This document shows positions 54,576 to 64,000 of a stretch of 64,000 nt of DNA, piece by piece. Positions within the stretch are counted from its first letter, which is position 1, and each line of letters begins with the position of its first letter. The position numbers and the translations under genes are program-made. The DNA comes from Rhynchospora pubera (taxonomy: Eukaryota > Streptophyta > Magnoliopsida > Poales > Cyperaceae). Location: assembly GCA_028095005.1 (NCBI GenBank), contig CM051460.1, forward strand, positions 156,669,461 to 156,733,460. Reading direction: 5' to 3'. The notes under the pieces were generated by a model. That model was not told the DNA's origin. It worked only from the letters and a program-made list of their open reading frames with translations, and did not search any database.

Positions 54576-55386
54576 CATTTCCAAGTTGTTAGCTGATAAT
54601 AGTATTAGCATTGATTTTCACTCTTGTTTTTGCAAGATCAAGGACTACCCCACTGCTAAATTGCTACTCCAAGCCAAGGCTTCTAGTGGTCTCTATTTGC
54701 TTACTGTTCCTCTAAACTGTGTACCTCAAGCTTGCTTAGGAGAAAGGGTTGCAGCAAATACTTGGCATTTTAGACTTGGCCATCCAGCTTTACAACTTAC
54801 TAAAAGATTGTTATCTGCTTGTAACTTGCCTTGTAGTAATTCTACTTTATCTTTGTGTGAAGCTTGTTCAATGGCTAAGTGTAATAAACTGCCTTTTGGC
54901 AATAGTTGTAGTTGTACTAGTAATCCGTTAGAATTGATCCATGCTGATGTTTGGGGGCCTGCCCCAGTGTTATCTTCAAATGGTTTTCGTTATTTTGTGT
55001 TGTTTATAGATGATTTTACAAGATTTTCTTGGATTTTCTTCTTGGCTTCTAAAGATGAGGTTGCAAAAGTTTTCTCTAGCTTTAAAATCCAAGTAGAGAA
55101 TTTGATTGGTAAGAGTATTAAAATCTTGCGTACCGATGGCGGTACGGAATTTAAGCCTATTACCCGTTTGTTCCCTCAAATTGTCCATCAATTGACTTGT
55201 CCTCACACCCCTGAGCAAAATGGGGTTGCTGAGAGAAAAAATCGCCACATTTTAGAACTGTCCTTAGCCATTATCAATCATGGTTGTATACCTTTGGTTT
55301 TGTGGGATGAGATTTTTGCAAGTGCTGTTTTTTTAATTAATCGTTTACCCCCCTCTGCTAATGCGTCAATTGTATCCCCATTTGAG
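54567..55386 (+). pseudogene. Copia integrase segment (between two frameshifts)
   Basis: The second frame segment. It holds the GAG-pre-integrase zinc site (HFRLGHPA, CEACSMAKC) and the integrase core with Asp (IHADVWGP), Asp (RTDGGTEF) and Glu (QNGVAERKNRH). A second one-base gain in the T run at 55387-55389 ends the frame (stop at 55408-55410). Confidence 0.9.
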
Positions 55387-55389
55387 TTT

Positions 55390-57589
55390 ACTCTTCACCA
55401 AAAAACCTGACTATTTACAGCTCAAGGTTTTAGGCTGTCAATGCTTCCCTTTAACTCGTCCTTATAATCATCATAAACTTCAACCTCATTCCACTCCCTG
55501 TGTATTTATTGGATATGCTATGTCACAAAAAGGTTATCGTTGCTATCAACCCCAAACAGACCGTATTTTTGTGTCTAGACATGTCATTTTTCATGAACAG
55601 GTTTTTCCTTTTCGTCAATTACAAACGCCTGAGTCTAGTTCTCACTCTGCTGATTACAATCTATGGGCCCCTTCTTCTTCTCTGTGGAGTGGGTCAACTT
55701 CCATCCAGTCCAATTCCACCACAACTGGGCCTTCTTCTTCTTCTTTACATCACTCTTCCGCTTCTACCTTTGCTGGGCCGATTAATGGGCCACTTGCTGA
55801 GCAGCATGATACCTCTCTCGACATTACTATCGGGCAGCTTGTCCGTAATCTTCAATGGTCGAAAAATTCAAATGTAGCTGACCAAACGCCTGACCGCGCT
55901 CATCTTCCTTCTTCTTCCTCCAATTCTCTGATGTTAATTGATGATTCTCCTATATCGGCTCATCCTATGACTACAAGAACGCGAGATCACACGCGTCAGC
56001 GTCGACAATTTCCTGACTTTGTTGCCTTCTTGGCGACTACACCTCCAAGTTCCAATCCCACCACCTTTAATCAAGCAAACAAAGTGCCACATTGGCAGGA
56101 GGCAATGAAAAATGAATTACATGCTCTCCATCAGAATGACACATGGGATTTGGTTCCAGCTCCTACTAATCACAATGTGGTTGGCTGCAAATGGATTTTT
56201 AAAACTAAGAGGAAAGTTGATGGCTCTATTGAGCGCTACAAAGCTCGGTTAGTAGCGCAAGGGTTCACCCAGGAAGAAGGCGTCGATTACTTTGACACCT
56301 TCAGTCCTGTCATACGACCAACCACCATCCGCATAGTCTTATCTCTTGCCGTGTCACATCACTGGCCTATACGACAGCTGGATGTGAATAATGCTTTCCT
56401 CAATGGGGAGTTGCATGAGACGGTGTATATGCGCCAACCCCCTGGGTTTGTCAATCCTCAACTTCCTTCACATGTGTGCTTACTAAAAAAGGCAATTTAC
56501 AGTCTTAAGCAATCACCAAGAGCCTGGTTTCACACTCTCAGTGCCTCTTTGCTTCATTTGGGGTTTCAATCTTCTAAGTTTGATCCATCTCTTTTTATCT
56601 CCAATCATAATGGTCAGCTCGTGGTGCTTCTCATATATGTCGATGACATTATAATTACTGGCAGTAACATGGAGTGCATCACTACTGTCATTAATTCTCT
56701 TCAATCTCGTTTTCCTCTCAAAGATCTTGGAGCATTACATTTCTTTCTTGGAATAGCAGTCACCTCCAGCTCTAATGGGCTACACTTGTCACAGAAGCAA
56801 TACATATCTGATCTCTTGTGTCGCACTCACATGCACCTAGCCCAACCTGTTGCCACTCCAATGGCGGTAAACACTTCAATATCACAATTTGATGGTGATC
56901 CCTTTCACGACCCAAAGCTTTATCGAGCAGTTCTTGGTGCATTACAATATGTAACCATAACACGTCCTGACATCACATTCCCAGTCAATAAGTGCTCCCA
57001 ATTCATGCATAGCCCTACTACAACTCACTGGAGTGCTGTCAAGCGTATTCTACGCTATCTCAGAGGCACAATTGACCATGGTCTTTTGTTCAGAGCATCA
57101 TCCTCTCTCAGTCTACATGCGTATTCTGATTCTGATTGGGCCGGGTGTCCAGATGATCGTCGTTCAACATCTGCCTTTTGTATTTATTTGGGTGACAATA
57201 TCATCTCCTGGAGCTCTAAGAAACAACCTACGGTTTCTAAATCTAGCACTGAGGCTGAGTATCGCAGCCTAGCCTTGGCAGGCGCTGAGGTTATCTGGAT
57301 TCAACATATTCTTCAAGAATTACATCAAACTCTCACTCAACCTCCTGTTCTATGGTGTGATAATATAGGGGCATCCTATCTTGCTTCCAACCCCATGTAT
57401 AATGCTCGTACAAAGCATGTCGAAATTGACTTTCACTTCATACGCGAAAAGGTTGTAGCAAGACAGTTGCTGGTAAAATTTATCAGCTCCAGGGATCAGA
57501 TAGCTGATGGATTAACCAAGGGATTAACTTCTGCGCGTTTTCTATCCATTCGAAACAAGCTGATGGTGGGTCCAGTACCTTCAGCTTGA
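55390..57589 (+). pseudogene. Copia integrase end, reverse transcriptase and RNase H
   Basis: The third frame segment, open to the natural TGA at 57587-57589. It holds the integrase tail (VFIGYAMSQKGYRCY), a Ser-rich linker, RT (KARLVAQGFTQ, QLDVNNAFLNGEL, and the catalytic YVDD in LLIYVDDIIITGS) and RNase H (SDSDWAGCPDDRRS, STEAEYRSL, WCDNIGA, KHVEIDFHF). No stops within 730 codons. The enzymatic domains look intact. Confidence 0.92.
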
Positions 57590-57598
57590 GGGGGGGGC
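57588..57598 (+). other. Polypurine tract of Copia element
   Basis: GAGGGGGGGGC overlaps the pol stop codon and abuts the 3' LTR. Confidence 0.85.
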
Positions 57599-57746
57599 TA
57601 TTAGAGAGTGTACTGGAGGTCTCCATTGGTTAGTATACTGGAGATGTTTAGCTAGCGTTAATCTCTATTGAGCTGGGTATTTATATAACCCTATGTACTA
57701 ATGTAAGGACATATTGAATAGAATCATTTCACATTCAATCCTATCA
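57599..57746 (+). repeat. 3' LTR (148 bp)
   Basis: Identical to the 5' LTR except for one T/C difference near position 24. It also starts TATTAG, so the unusual TA is ancestral to this insertion. Confidence 0.93.
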
Positions 57747-58154
57747 AGTTTAGTACATGATTTGCTCTAAAATGGGATATAACACATATTGAAATTAATT
57801 ATTGGTGACTTGATGTACTCACATGCCCTTTTGTTATTTAATTATTGGTGTCTTGAAATTTAAATCCCTGTCTGGGATTCTGGGAAGGTTTTTCTGGTGA
57901 TGGCTTTTCGCCTTTTCCTGGAGTCTTTAATGTTCCCAATACTAGATCTAACCTTGCTGTTCGCCCTGCTCCCTGTCTGAGCTGTCTCGTACAGATTTTA
58001 ATACTTCATGGGAAAGCATACATGGAATCTCTTAAATAAAATAATGATAGGTTTTCTATATAGTGGGCCTTAATTAATATTACTGAAAGGAAGTAATTTC
58101 GTATACAGAAACAGCTGTAGCCTGTATAATCTAATATGTTTAATTTTAATATCG

Positions 58155-58162
58155 TTATATAA
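58155..58162 (+). promoter_or_regulatory. Candidate TATA box of PGG gene B
   Basis: TTATATAA 91 bp before the ATG, matching the place and sequence of the one before gene A. The Copia 3' LTR ends about 410 bp further upstream. Confidence 0.45.
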
Positions 58163-58252
58163 CTGGCCACTCGGATCCAATTAGTTAGTCCCTTCCACAC
58201 AGAAAGGAGTGAACATAATTCCATCCGAATTAAAGGCAGCCCTTAATCCGTC

Positions 58253-59017
58253 ATGTCACATGCGACAGGACTCAGCAATGCTCCTCCAAGTAACAATGAA
58301 TCTTTTGAGCTACAACCGTCTCGGCGACCGCCACAAGCTCACCACACTATTGAACAACCAATACCAACAGAAGTGCCACAGAACACAGTACCAATTTTGC
58401 CACATGATGGAGTGGCACAAGCACCTACTATTACTAAGAAGGACTTGACTCCAGATGAGATGAAACAGAAGTGGTTCGAAGAAATGCGTGGGTGGATCAT
58501 GGTTGTTGCTGTTCTAGTAGCATCCGTAACATATACGACTGGTCTAAACCCGCCGGGTGGATTATGGCAAGACGACAGTAACGGCCACGAAGCCGGGGTT
58601 CCAATTCTGCATTACAAATCTCCAAATCGATACACAACCTTCTTCTACGCCAATGCTACCGCATTCATGGCCTCATTGGTTATAATAATACTTCTCATGA
58701 ATGAGAGGTTCTATTTTAGCAAGTCTAAGGTCATAATGCTGAATATCAGCATGGTGCTGGGCTTGGTTAGCTTGATGATCTCCTATGCAGCAGGCTGTGC
58801 AAGGAAAATCTCCACTTCAATTTACGTTATTGTACTTGCCGTGGTGGTTTTACTGTTTGTAATTTATTCAGCACACGTTCTGCCATATATATGCTCTTTC
58901 ACCAACAAACGGGCTCCTTGGATGCGGGATGTGGTGGGCCCTGGCATCGTCAGCTTGGAAGATTCAGTACATAATCGAAAAGAGAAATCCAAGATTATTA
59001 AGAGCGCAAGTGCCTGA
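58253..59017 (+). CDS. PGG-domain membrane protein, copy B (254 aa)
   Basis: Paralogue of 15720-16484 with the same length and no indels. It has a Pro-rich N-terminal tail (1-70), PGG domain (RGWIMVVAV, NPPGGLW at 99-105), four membrane spans at about 82-97, 131-149, 160-181 and 188-213, and a Lys-rich end. Twenty-eight residues differ from copy A, 18 of them in the first 63. No ankyrin repeats. Likely a membrane protein of unknown role; family links to ACD6-like proteins suggest, but do not show, a stress or defence function. A Copia element sits about 500 bp upstream and may have changed its regulation. The frame is intact, so there is no sign of pseudogenisation. Confidence 0.85.
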   Translation: MSHATGLSNAPPSNNESFELQPSRRPPQAHHTIEQPIPTEVPQNTVPILPHDGVAQAPTITKKDLTPDEMKQKWFEEMRGWIMVVAVLVASVTYTTGLNPPGGLWQDDSNGHEAGVPILHYKSPNRYTTFFYANATAFMASLVIIILLMNERFYFSKSKVIMLNISMVLGLVSLMISYAAGCARKISTSIYVIVLAVVVLLFVIYSAHVLPYICSFTNKRAPWMRDVVGPGIVSLEDSVHNRKEKSKIIKSASA

Positions 59018-60021
59018 AGGATGGGATTTTTTGTTTAGTTACTTTTCATCAATGATTCTAGTTCTAGATTTAAAATCTTTTGTGGTGCTTTTGTATCTTT
59101 TTCTTTCTTTCTTTCTTTCTTTTTTCTTTTTTCTTCATTTTTTTCCCCCCGTTTATCCTTTCCTCTCTTTGGAACTAGGAAGAAAAGCATGAAGGTTTTG
59201 CTTGATTCTTCTTCAATTCGAGTCCCATATGTAGTTATGGAGCTTGGAATGAATTTTGACAATGTGCTGGAAATTATAAATAATTAGACTATAAATAAAT
59301 AAATATATAAAGTAGAATTTTTAGAAAATTTAAATAATTAAAAGATTTTAAAGCAAACACACTGCGGCTGGACATATATCAGTATATCACTGAACAAACA
59401 CAGCATGAACCATTTCTGTTGCAATCTGTAGACTGTAGCTACTGGGCTTTTTCCTGAAATAGTATTAGAATAACAAGAATCTGCGCACATGGAAGTCAGG
59501 TCAACAATGTTAGGAGTTATCAGTTCATTTCAACAAACAAACAATTAAACAAAAAAAAATGTTGAAGCTTAAAACAAATTTTAAATAATTGGAATGCGAG
59601 TACTTTTCTTAATTTTGATGGAAATTAAGTTGGAAACTTTGTAGAAAAATGAACGAGGAACTTCAGGAATCTGAAATGCGTTTTTTTTTTTTTGCAAGTA
59701 TTTAGACCAATTCTATTTATTTAGTTTTTGAAGTCAAACTGCTTAGATACCAAATGAACTCAATTCAACCCAAATAAATTCTCATGAAGGGCGCGCCTTT
59801 ATACACCCTCCATTTATCCCAGTTGCTTCATGAACATGCTCAGAAACAAGTAAATTAATTTAGGCATTGCTCTTCCTCTTTCCCTTTTGGAACATGAGAA
59901 ATTTAGGCATTCCTCATCCTTTTTCCTTCTTGGAATTAACATGAGAGCAGGGTTGAAGACTCCTTTTAGGTGTAAAGGAGATATTTGTTGAGCAGTAGGT
60001 TACATGCTGTTTACTTATCCC
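59018..60021. other. 3' flank of PGG gene B
   Basis: Includes a CTTT microsatellite at 59101-59125 and downstream sequence shared with 16640-17030. Bases 59270-59700 have no counterpart in copy A and no recognised feature. Confidence 0.5.
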
Positions 60022-61234
60022 CACTACGCCATTTTTTTTATTAGTACTAGTTAAATATAGATTATTAGTATCGGTTGTCAAGCAGTACCAATAATAGGGG
60101 TGTTAAAGATAATTAAAAATCAGTACTAAAAACGAGCTGGAATTCATGGAAAAAAAGGCGGGGATCTTTAGTACCGATTTTTAACTAATAACCGATACTA
60201 AAGATCCTCGTCATTTTTTTATATTTATTATCTTTAGTATCGGTTTTTAGGCTAATAACCGGTACTAAAAATCATTGTAAAAGCAAAAAAAAATTTAGAG
60301 GCTAGCGCCCTGTTTTGCTAGCCATCAATTAATATCGATGTACCTGTATAGCATAATTCAAAATCTATATATTATACAAATAATTTACATACACAATTAT
60401 TTAAATAATAATTAACATAATTAATACAAATTTTGGATTTTAACCCAATTATACAAATTAACAAAAATTATACAAATTTCGGATTTTAACCCAATTTCAA
60501 TTATAAAAATTTTGGGTTTAAAACCAATTCCAAAATCTATTAACAAAAATTAACCTTAATTTGTCGGATTTAACCATTTAACACAAATATTTAACCAAAA
60601 TCCATTAACAGTGAGAGAATGAGGTACCTTACTCGTCATAGAGGTGGCGAAGTCGCGTCGAGGGAGAGAGAGCAGCGAGAGAATAGCACAGTCGAGTCGA
60701 GGGAGAGAGAGAGGCAATGGAGAGGGAGGGAGAGGCAGTGGATCGAGAGGGACCAGAGAGGCAACGTGGAGAGAGATGAGAGACGATGGAGAGTAGATCA
60801 AGAGGAAGAGAAAGAGGAAGAGAGTCGAGAGAGAGGAGGAGGCAACAGCTAGGTTTTGGACTTAGAAAAAAAGAGAGAATCAACTTATATTAGTCTTAGC
60901 GGCATTTTATTTTAAAAAAAATAAATTGATTTTTAGTATCTGTTTTTTCTAAAAAATCGATACTAAAGATACTATTTTTAGTATCGGTTTTTTTAGAAAA
61001 ACTGGTACTAAAAATCGACAGAATTTTAATTTTTTTGACAACCTTTAGTACCGATTTTTTATTAAAAACCGGTACTAAAAATAGTATCTTTAGTATCGAT
61101 TTTTCTAAAAAATCGGTACTAAAGATAAAACCTGATAATTATGAAATTGTCATCAACTATTTTTTATACCAGTTTTCTTAAAAACAGATATTAATGTAGC
61201 GGTACTAAAGTTTTTTTTTTTTGTTGGCGTAGTG
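60022..61234. mobile_element. CACTA-like non-autonomous DNA transposon (1.2 kb)
   Basis: Ends CACTACGCCA and TTGGCGTAGTG, inverted. Near both ends there are many copies, in both directions, of a TTTAGTATCGGTTTTTA / AAAACCGGTACTAAA unit, the pattern of subterminal repeats bound by CACTA transposases. The middle is a GAGA-rich stretch (60610-60850) whose ORFs are low-complexity. The matching site in copy A (near 17022) has no insert. The expected 3-bp target duplication is not clear (CCC against CTT). Confidence 0.75.
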
Positions 61235-61337
61235 CTTGTGTTATGCAATGGCACTTTAAAAGGATCAATTCACATCTCCCATTAATTCTCAGATTGCTTT
61301 CGTGCCATTCCACGGTTCCACCACATTTCTACATAAA

Positions 61338-61498
61338 TGTGTTTGGATCGTTGGAAGAAAGAAGAAGAAGGAGGAAGAAGGAAGAAGAAGAAAAAAAATT
61401 ATAAACAATCCAAACTCTTCACAAAGTTACACACTTCCCAATACTTCTTCCCACTTCTTCTCTTCTTCCCTTCTTCCCACACCTATCCAAACTCACCC
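61338..61498. mobile_element. MITE, GGGTGCGTTTGGAT family, copy 3
   Basis: Very close to 9230-9387 (GTTTGGATCGTTGGAAGAAAG to CACACCTATCCAAAC). The matching site in copy A (near 17125) lacks it, so it inserted after the duplication. Confidence 0.75.
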
Positions 61499-62197
61499 AA
61501 AAAGCTCCAAAGCACAGAAAATTGGATTTCCATCCACTTGATCATAATTTATAAATACTTTTTTAGCACTGATATTTCCAAACAATTCCTAAGGTGATTT
61601 GTTATACACTAGTGAAGGAATCTAATTATCTGACCTGATGGGCCCTGCACATGTGACACTAATAGATATTATATAAATGAAATATATATGCCAAAATTTC
61701 TCACGGGGACTATGATACCTATGAGCAAGTCAAGCCACTACCATGCTAACTCTAACCAAAGAGAACCAATAAAATAATATAATACAATCGTTCAACTGTC
61801 CCACTGGATAACATAATCGTTCAGAAAAATAAAATAAAAGAGAGGCAATAAACCCATGTCATTGTGTGTGTATGTGTTTTTGTTTTTATTTTAGGGTCAG
61901 GTGGCAATGTAAATACAAAAAAATTATTTACAAGAGTAGATAAGAGGAAATGACAAAAAAAAAAAAACTAGACAGGGGCCTAGAAGGAAAAATATAAAAG
62001 TAAAATTAAAATCCTAAGCGTATTTAATCCAATTGTTGATATATGATGTTGAGTAAAATCTCTGCCGGAGTGTCAATCTCTTTTTAACTTTTTCTTTTAA
62101 TCTTATGCAATCATTACGGTAAAAGAGAAAAAGTTTAAAAGATTAATTTCATGATACTAGTTTAATCAAAATATTATTATGAGTCAATTTATCTAGT

Positions 62198-63553
62198 GCA
62201 TACCAAACTTTGATTGACAAAACTCAGCATAAACTGCAAAGCTGGAAAGGTGCACTCCTTTCAAGGGCAGGACGAATGGTCTTGGCATTCTCAGTCCTCT
62301 CCTCCATACCGGTGTTTTTCATGTCAGTTTTCAAACTGCCGGCCGGGTTGGATAATCAAGGCAATTGATCATATAAGGCGCACCTTTATTTGAGGATCTT
62401 CAAATACAAACCGGGCAGGTATACCTCTGCTGGCTTGGGATCGTGTTTGCTTGCCAAAGTCACTGGACGGTTTCGGGTTATTAAATCTACAACTCCATAA
62501 CATTTCCTTACTGCTCAGATGGTGGTGGAGGTTATATCATTCTCCAGACTCTCAATGGGCATCGATCGCTCATGCTTTATATGCCAAACGCGACCAACGG
62601 ATTCCACGGCCTTTGGCTTGGAACTTGAAAGGATCTTTCTTTTGGAAAGATTTGATGTCCTTCAGGTTTATTTTCAATTGTCAACTGTATCACAAGTAAG
62701 CTCTGGCAAGGAAACTTTGTTTTGGTACAATAATTGGGGAGGATCATACTTGTTCTTTTATGGTAAAGCACAGCATCTTCCTGCAAAGAGATTCATGCCT
62801 CTCAGTAAAGCAATCAACGAATTGCCTTTGTTGTGGCCAACGCCACTTACTGCTCAACAAGCTCAATTAACTCATGCGGCAATCCACTTTAACCTGACCG
62901 GAGGCCATGATTCCTTGAGCTGGCGTTGGCGCTCAACTGGGCAGTACTCAGCTGCATACGTGTATCGCGTCCTGATAACGACAGGTAAGCAAACATTCAC
63001 ATTGAAGTCCATTTGGAAAATCAAAGTCACACCCTCAATTCACTGCTTTTTGGCACACAATAGGATCTTGACACAAGAGCAGTTGCAACAAAGGCACATA
63101 CCGTTTGTTCAAAGATGTGTAATGTGCGATGAAGACATTCTTGAAACCTCTGCCCACCTATTCTTTACATGCCCAACTACTCAGACTTTATGGTTGCAAA
63201 TTAGAAGGACTACTGGTATAACAACGGTATCTTGTGACACCACTTGTAGACAGGCTTTGGAGTGCTTGTTTACCTTGCTAACACATAATGCTTTCGATTC
63301 AACGCTGGCTGCAACCACTCTTTCTGCTATCTAGTTTGAACGCAATAACAGGATCTTCAGAAATGAGTATAGAACAGTGCAAGCGATCCATGATTGGATA
63401 GTAGCGGAAGCAACGCTGTATAGGAGAACATGCTGATTTTGACTTTTTTTCTTTTGTTTTTGGTTTTGCTTTTTTCCTTTTAGTTAGTTTTTAGCTTTTT
63501 TCATTTTTTTTTGCTAGACAGTCTCTGTCTAGTCTATCAAAAAAAAAAAAAAG
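62198..63553 (+). pseudogene. 5'-truncated LINE (L1-type) with zf-RVT tail and poly(A)
   Basis: The 3' end of a plant L1-type ORF2. It begins in the part after the reverse transcriptase (LSRAGRMVLAFSVLSSIPVFFM), broken by stops and frame changes. It then has a long open stretch (62519-63334) with the zf-RVT domain: SGKETLFWYNNW, LKSIWKIKVTPSIHCFLA, and the Cys/His signature CVMCDEDILETSAHLFFTC. The ORF is cut by a TAG at 63332-63334. A poly(A) tail lies at 63539-63553. The empty site in copy A (near 18655) shows it inserted after the duplication. No clear target duplication was seen. Confidence 0.88.
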
Positions 63554-63663
63554 CTAAGTATCACAAATCAAAAGTCTTCTTTATAATTTTAGATGAATAA
63601 TTAAGCTAATAGTCTTGGGTAATTGATTTAACTAAGCCAATCATTCATATTTTTGTATTGAAT

Positions 63664-63690
63664 ACGGATGCGGATGCGGATGCGGATACG
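63664..63690. repeat. GGATGC hexanucleotide repeat
   Basis: Four imperfect GGATGC/GGATAC units. Copy A has ATACGGATA-type sequence here, so the repeat expanded after duplication. Confidence 0.6.
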
Positions 63691-63770
63691 GTTCAGATAT
63701 TATGTGCATTTTTCGGATTCGGATACGGATCGGTTCGGAGTTTATCCGTAGATAAACCCAGGAATCTAGG

Positions 63771-64000
63771 TAGGGCTGTCAATACTGTCGTTAGCCATGT
63801 GATGTCGTTCCGCATAACCGAAATGGAATGAATAATGACACGAATTTTCATTTTGTTTCAACAACGGAATGGCAAACGGAACAAGGAATAGTGTCATTTC
63901 GAACCGTTTCATATTTTTTCAAACCGTTTATGTGGAATAACGGAACGAAATTATGCGGCGTTTTAAAAACGAAATTGTTAACGAAATAAAATCTTATACC
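63771..64000. mobile_element. hAT-like MITE, cut by window end
   Basis: Starts TAGGGCTGTCAA, the same terminus as the MITE at 14003-14320. The interior has the same AACGG/CCGTTT richness. The right end is outside the window, so the duplication cannot be checked. Confidence 0.65.

Larger units (their letters stand above)
53033..57746 (+). mobile_element. Young Ty1/Copia element with short TA...CA LTRs (4.7 kb)
   Basis: Complete structure: 148-bp LTRs at both ends, initiator-Met primer site, gag-pol, polypurine tract, and 5-bp target duplication AGTTT (53028-53032 and 57747-57751). The unoccupied site in copy A (near 15245) reads TTTCAAGTTTAGTACATG. The LTRs differ at one base in 148, so insertion is recent. 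The short LTRs and RGG-rich gag with one zinc knuckle suit the Ale/Retrofit group. gag-pol is broken by two single-base gains in homopolymer runs. Confidence 0.95.
52607..63745. repeat. Segmental duplication, copy B (11.1 kb with insertions)
   Basis: Partner of 14738-18865. Relative to copy A it carries a Copia element (53033-57746), a CACTA-like element (60022-61234), a MITE (61338-61498) and a LINE fragment (62198-63553); it lacks the hAT-like MITE found at 17542. Removing these restores co-linearity, including at the insertion points. Confidence 0.85.

Noticed and set aside
60556..60883. GAGA-rich ORFs in the CACTA-like element
   Set aside because: Low-complexity Arg/Glu or Ser/Leu translations from a purine-rich stretch, open on both strands.
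1..64000. tRNA, rRNA or organelle-derived genes
   Set aside because: No cloverleaf with matching arms or rRNA core sequence was found by eye. The GGGTCGAAC words in the Athila element resemble a tRNA B box but lack an A box and arms.

Overview
The window is repeat-rich, AT-rich nuclear DNA of a flowering plant. The evidence is the set of residents: Ty1/Copia elements with initiator-Met primer sites, an Athila-type Ty3/Gypsy element with an Asp-tRNA-like primer site, a plant L1-type LINE with a zf-RVT tail, Helitron ends, hAT-like MITEs, a CACTA-like element, GT-AG splice-like signals, and two copies of a PGG-domain membrane-protein gene. The species cannot be named from the sequence.

Layout. 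1-4608: 3' part of a decayed Copia element (integrase, RT, RNase H, 3' LTR). 4609-14737: intergenic DNA with foldback elements, a Helitron 3' end, a three-exon pseudogene (about 7324-8716), MITEs and duplicated membrane-tail ORFs. 14738-18865: copy A of a segmental duplication with PGG gene A. 18866-30402: two Helitron ends, a decayed intron-rich minus-strand region, a possible small secreted-peptide gene, a dead Copia element and a tandem array of about 210-bp units carrying a 194-bp MITE. 30403-35963: AT-rich DNA with a GC-richer patch and LTR-like debris. 35964-50319: a nearly intact 14.4-kb Athila-type element on the minus strand, with TATGT target-site duplications, LTRs of 1757 and 1760 bp, gag, pol and an env-position ORF. 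50320-52606: LTR debris and a MITE. 52607-63745: copy B of the duplication with PGG gene B, enlarged by a 4.7-kb Copia element, a 1.2-kb CACTA-like element, a MITE and a LINE fragment. 63771-64000: start of another hAT-like MITE.

The only convincing host genes are the two 254-residue PGG proteins. Comparing their two segments gives empty sites for several insertions and so dates them after the duplication. The transmembrane halves of the two genes are almost identical, while the N-terminal tails and the flanks differ. The most unusual signal is in the Athila-type element: a near-palindromic motif, TTCGG(A/T)CCGAAC, recurs at least 23 times (by its CGG(A/T)CCGA core) in LTRs, untranslated DNA and coding DNA. 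In the coding part it is read in two different frames.
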